From Ruminococcus sp. UBA3280 (lineage in GTDB: Bacteria > Bacillota > Clostridia > Oscillospirales > Ruminococcaceae), in the NCBI GenBank assembly GCA_002362175.1, contig DETU01000082.1, positions 1 to 64,000 on the forward strand: DNA of 64,000 nt, written 5' to 3'. Each line of letters opens with the position of its first letter. Position 1 is the first letter of the stretch. The notes below the pieces were generated by a model. That model was not told where the DNA came from, made no database searches, and was given only the letters and a program-made list of their open reading frames with translations. Shown piece after piece: positions 61,223-64,000 of this stretch. The translations under genes were made by a program, and so were the position numbers.

Positions 61223-62278
61223 ATGTCTGTTGTAACAGTCACACAAATAAATAAGTATATCGGATTTCTTCTTAAAGGCGACCGTAATCTCGGTGATGTT
61301 ATGATTAAGGGAGAAATTTCCGATTGTGTGAATCATTCGATAAGCGGTCACTGCTATTTTACGCTTAAAGACGACAAAAGCAGTATAAAGGCGGTAATGT
61401 TTTCGTCTGATGTAAAAAGGCTGAATTTTATTCTCAAAAATGGTATGGCTGTTGTTGTTAAGGGAAGAACGGCGGTTTTTGAGCGTGACGGCGTATATCA
61501 GATTTATGTAAAGGATATTATCGCCGATGGTAAGGGAAAACAGATTACCGCTCTTGAAAAGCTGAAAGACAAACTTTCTGCGGAAGGTTTGTTTTCATTG
61601 GCACATAAACGTAAAATTCCCGAAATGCCGAGAAAAATCGGTGTTGTAACGTCTCTTGACGGTGCGGCGGTACGGGATATAATAAATGTTGTTTCAAGAC
61701 GTTATCCGATTTGTGAAATTTATGCGGTAAATACTGTTGTACAGGGTGAAAATGCTCCTGATTCGGTTTGCAGTGGAATTTTAAAAGCGGAAATCGCAGG
61801 CTGTGATGTTATAATTGTCGGTAGGGGCGGAGGGTCTCACGAAGATTTGAGTGCTTTTGACACTGAAAAAGTTGCACGTGCTGTTTATAACTCTAAAGTA
61901 CCTGTTATTTCGGCTGTTGGTCATGAAACTGATTTTACAATTACAGACCTTGTTGCCGACATCAGAACACCTACACCGTCAGCCGCTGCGGAAATTGCCG
62001 TGCCGTCAGTTCAGACGCTTTATGAAAGAATAGCTGTTCTTGAAAAACGTTCATTAAATGCATTTGAACGTTATACGGACAATCTTGAAAATCAGCTTAA
62101 TCAGAAAATTACGGAAATTGATTTGCTTAGTCCGCTTAAAATTCTTATGAGGGGGTATTCTCTTACTTGTAAGGACGGCAGACCCGTGAAATCGTCAGAA
62201 GAAGTTTCGGAGGGCGGACGTGTTGAAATACATTTCGGTAAAGGCGGAGCAGAGGCGGAAATTATCAGCAGATGGTGA
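61223..62278 (+). CDS. xseA: Exodeoxyribonuclease VII large subunit, short form
   Basis: 351 residues. An N-terminal OB fold (VTQINKYIGFLLKGDRNLGDVMIKGE, split by loops) and the catalytic core with GVVTSLDGAAVRDI, VGRGGGSHEDLSAF and HETDFTITDLVADIRTPTPSAAAE are intact. Usual XseA proteins have 400-450 residues with a long coiled coil that binds XseB. Here the coiled-coil part between residues about 265 and 300 is greatly shortened. It starts immediately after the previous stop codon. It degrades single-stranded DNA with XseB. Confidence 0.92.
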   Translation: MSVVTVTQINKYIGFLLKGDRNLGDVMIKGEISDCVNHSISGHCYFTLKDDKSSIKAVMFSSDVKRLNFILKNGMAVVVKGRTAVFERDGVYQIYVKDIIADGKGKQITALEKLKDKLSAEGLFSLAHKRKIPEMPRKIGVVTSLDGAAVRDIINVVSRRYPICEIYAVNTVVQGENAPDSVCSGILKAEIAGCDVIIVGRGGGSHEDLSAFDTEKVARAVYNSKVPVISAVGHETDFTITDLVADIRTPTPSAAAEIAVPSVQTLYERIAVLEKRSLNAFERYTDNLENQLNQKITEIDLLSPLKILMRGYSLTCKDGRPVKSSEEVSEGGRVEIHFGKGGAEAEIISRW

Positions 62279-62282
62279 GGCA

Positions 62283-62486
62283 ATGGAAGAAAAAACAACG
62301 TTTGAAGAAAATTTAAAAAAACTTGGAGAAATAGCGGAAGTACTTGAAAAAGGAGAAATTCCGCTTGAAAAGGCTGTCGAACTTTACAGCGAGAGTGTTA
62401 AAATTGCATCGTTATGCAGAAAACAGCTTGACGATGCCAAAATTAAAATTACGGAGGACGGCGGAGGTATACTGCCGGAAAATTAA
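62283..62486 (+). CDS. xseB: Exodeoxyribonuclease VII small subunit
   Basis: 67 residues from ATG 62283. The family signature TFEENLKKLGEIAEVLEKGEIPLEKAVELYSE forms two helices that bind the XseA coiled coil (shown only in part here). It starts 4 bp after xseA, and ispA begins 1 bp after its stop. Confidence 0.93.
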   Translation: MEEKTTFEENLKKLGEIAEVLEKGEIPLEKAVELYSESVKIASLCRKQLDDAKIKITEDGGGILPEN

Positions 62487-62487
62487 T

Positions 62488-63378
62488 ATGACTGATTTTA
62501 AAAGTAAATTTGCGGAATATATTGACTATACGGAAAATATTCTTGTAAAATATAATGTTCATACACCTGAAACAGAACCGCAGAAAAATCTTATTGATGC
62601 TATGAATTATTCTCTTGAAGCTGGCGGAAAACGTATACGTCCTGTTCTTGTATACGCTTTTTGTGAAGCACTTGGAACAGATTACAAAAAAGCAGCAGCT
62701 CCTGCGTGTGCTATCGAAATGATACATACGTTTTCGCTGATTCACGATGATTTGCCGTCAATGGACAATGACGATTTCAGGCGTGGAAAACCGTCGTGTC
62801 ACAAGGCTTTCGGTGAAGATATGGCTATCCTTGCAGGCGACGCTCTTTCCGTTCTGCCGTTCGGAATTATTGCAGACGATAATTATCTTTCCTCCGAGCA
62901 GAAAATAAGAATCATATCAGAACTTGCAAAAGCTGTGGGAAAAGACGGCATGATTGGCGGTCAGGTTATTGACATGGAAAATGAAAAGAAAAACAATGTT
63001 GATGAAAATAATCTCCGCAATATGTACCGCTGTAAAACGGGTCAGCTTATAGCAGTTTCGTGTATTATGGGCTGTATCTGTGCGGGTGCGGACGAGGATA
63101 TTATAAATACCGCTTCCGAATACGGTTTTAAACTCGGACTTGCTTTTCAGATTATTGATGATATACTTGATGTTACAGGAAATACCGAAGAAATAGGAAA
63201 ACCCGTCGGCAGTGACGCAGAAGAAAACAAAACAACTTTCGTTACTCTTTACGGAGTGGAAAAGGCACAGGAAATCGCAGATAAAATTACGGCTGAGGCA
63301 ATTGAATGTCTCGGAAAAATCGGAAACAGTGATTTTCTTGTTGAACTTACGGAAATGTTGCTTAAAAGGAAAAAATAA
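62488..63378 (+). CDS. ispA: Polyprenyl (farnesyl/geranyl) diphosphate synthase
   Basis: 296 residues from ATG 62488. The first Asp-rich motif DDLPSMDNDD (about 87-96) and the second DDILD bind magnesium and the diphosphates; GGKRIRPVL is near the start. It extends dimethylallyl diphosphate with isopentenyl diphosphate to C10-C15 chains for quinones and the undecaprenyl carrier. It lies in an isoprenoid cluster with dxs. Confidence 0.93.
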   Translation: MTDFKSKFAEYIDYTENILVKYNVHTPETEPQKNLIDAMNYSLEAGGKRIRPVLVYAFCEALGTDYKKAAAPACAIEMIHTFSLIHDDLPSMDNDDFRRGKPSCHKAFGEDMAILAGDALSVLPFGIIADDNYLSSEQKIRIISELAKAVGKDGMIGGQVIDMENEKKNNVDENNLRNMYRCKTGQLIAVSCIMGCICAGADEDIINTASEYGFKLGLAFQIIDDILDVTGNTEEIGKPVGSDAEENKTTFVTLYGVEKAQEIADKITAEAIECLGKIGNSDFLVELTEMLLKRKK

Positions 63379-63416
63379 TGAAAAGGAGCTGCGGATTTTT
63401 TATCCGCATTATATAA
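63378..63416 (+). CDS. 12-residue leader ORF between ispA and dxs
   Basis: ATG 63378 overlaps the ispA stop (TAATG) and has AAAAGGA at a good distance (63364-63370). The ORF encodes [12 protein letters not shown] and ends at TAA 63414-63416, one base before the dxs ATG. Its reading frame includes the hairpin GCGGAT/ATCCGC (63391-63407). The dxs start itself lacks a nearby ribosome site, which suggests translation by re-initiation. Short ORFs arise by chance, so this is a candidate. Confidence 0.4.
   Translation: MKRSCGFFIRII
63391..63407 (+). promoter_or_regulatory. Hairpin between AAAAGGAG and the dxs start codon
   Basis: GCGGAT pairs with ATCCGC around five T residues. AAAAGGAG lies at 63381-63388, 29 nt before the ATG; folding the hairpin reduces the effective distance to about 12 nt. 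Confidence 0.5.
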
Positions 63417-63417
63417 A

Positions 63418-64000
63418 ATGAATGAATACGAAAAATCAGATGCAGACATAAGTTTGTCAGAACTCAATCTGCCGAAAGACCTGAAAAAATTATCTCTGAA
63501 ACAGTGTGAATCACTATGCGGTGAAATAAGGGAAATGCTTATATCAACAATATCAAAGAACGGCGGACATCTTGCTTCAAATCTTGGTGTTGTCGAGCTT
63601 ACAATGGCGATTCACCGCAGTTTCAATTCTCCTGACGATAAAATAATATGGGACGTTGGTCATCAGGCTTATGTCCATAAAATTCTTACAGGACGTGCAG
63701 ACAAATTTTCAACCATAAGACAGGAAAACGGAATTTCAGGTTTTCCGAAACCTGAGGAATCTGTTCACGATGTTTATATAAGCGGTCACAGCAGTACCTC
63801 CGTTTCGGTTGCCTGCGGAATTGCCGAAGCTATGAAACTTCAGAGAAAGGATAATTATACGGTTGCTGTTATCGGAGATGGTGCAATGACGGGCGGAATG
63901 TTCTATGAGGCAATGAATAATGCAGGAAAAGAACGCAGAAGCAATATGATTGTTATTCTTAACGATAATGATATGTCAATTTCAAAAAACGTAGGTGCGT
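63418..64000 (+). CDS. dxs: 1-deoxy-D-xylulose-5-phosphate synthase (partial, cut by window end)
   Basis: About 194 residues of a protein usually about 620 long. It condenses pyruvate and glyceraldehyde 3-phosphate using thiamine diphosphate, the first step of the MEP isoprenoid route that supplies IspA. Family motifs: [34 protein letters not shown], and the ThDP motif [18 protein letters not shown]. It is the first in-frame start; there is no Shine-Dalgarno sequence in the usual window upstream. Confidence 0.93.
   Translation, partial: MNEYEKSDADISLSELNLPKDLKKLSLKQCESLCGEIREMLISTISKNGGHLASNLGVVELTMAIHRSFNSPDDKIIWDVGHQAYVHKILTGRADKFSTIRQENGISGFPKPEESVHDVYISGHSSTSVSVACGIAEAMKLQRKDNYTVAVIGDGAMTGGMFYEAMNNAGKERRSNMIVILNDNDMSISKNVGA

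Noticed and set aside
1..64000. CRISPR array, tRNA/rRNA genes, prophage or insertion sequence
   Set aside because: No regularly spaced repeats, transposase or integrase genes, terminal inverted repeats or RNA gene signatures were seen.

Overview
The window reads as a contiguous chromosomal segment from a low-GC, spore-forming Clostridia, most likely a Ruminococcus-like member of the Oscillospiraceae. The evidence is a complete spoIIIA operon (SpoIIIAA to SpoIIIAH) followed by asp23-nusB-TsaD-like-xseA-xseB-ispA-dxs, a secreted papain-type protease ending in a type I dockerin (the cellulosome docking module), Thr/Glu-rich secreted linkers, strong AAAGGAG ribosome sites, and many sigma-A-like promoters that nearly all have a 17-bp spacer. 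No rRNA, tRNA, CRISPR array, prophage or insertion sequence was recognised.

Region 1 (1-6800) is a six-gene same-strand cassette: a zinc-ribbon/leucine-rich-repeat protein, an atypical Ser/Thr kinase with a C-terminal zinc ribbon, a VWA (TerY-like) protein, a PP2C phosphatase, a membrane GGDEF protein, and a cytidine-deaminase-fold protein with a long Q/N/P/Y-rich tail. It has one promoter at the front and one terminator at the end. The kinase-VWA-phosphatase core resembles the TerY-P phospho-signalling triad. The additions around it are the most unusual gene content in the window.

Region 2 (6800-23400) is mainly core metabolism: trmB, a small unknown gene, pyrC, pyrF, an unknown gene, carA and carB (pyrimidine/arginine precursors). 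These are followed by a lipoprotein, a heterodimeric ABC exporter with one degenerate ATP site, a UAP1-like uridylyltransferase, L-lactate dehydrogenase and a MATE exporter. Region 3 (23400-28000) holds two divergent ECF sigma factors, each coupled to a single-pass membrane protein that is probably its anti-sigma factor. Region 4 (28000-36000) has a C-terminally short MocR regulator, bioY, a DUF1284 protein, a CtpE-like P-type ATPase, a second MATE exporter, an HMA-domain protein and acetate kinase.

Region 5 (36000-46500) contains tmcAL, a C39-like lipoprotein peptidase, a HAD phosphatase, mnmA, an N6-adenine methyltransferase, rsmI, a PHP phosphoesterase, a YdcF-like protein, an unusual fusion of a TIM-barrel sugar isomerase with an acyl-CoA synthetase, and a small EVE-like protein. 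Several of these act on tRNA or rRNA. Region 6 (46500-54700) has the dockerin protease, a double helix-hairpin-helix protein, and a sugar-type ABC importer (binding protein plus two permeases, no ATPase). The importer is preceded by a roughly 300-nt structured leader that matches no riboswitch class I recognise.

Region 7 (54700-64000) is the sporulation operon with a candidate sigma-E promoter, then the asp23 to dxs operon. The dxs gene is cut by the window edge. It is preceded by a 12-codon mini-ORF and a hairpin that may couple its translation to ispA. Best leads for something undescribed: the kinase/VWA/PP2C/GGDEF/deaminase-like cassette, the isomerase-acyl-CoA synthetase fusion, the structured leader at 50704-50999, and the dxs leader ORF.
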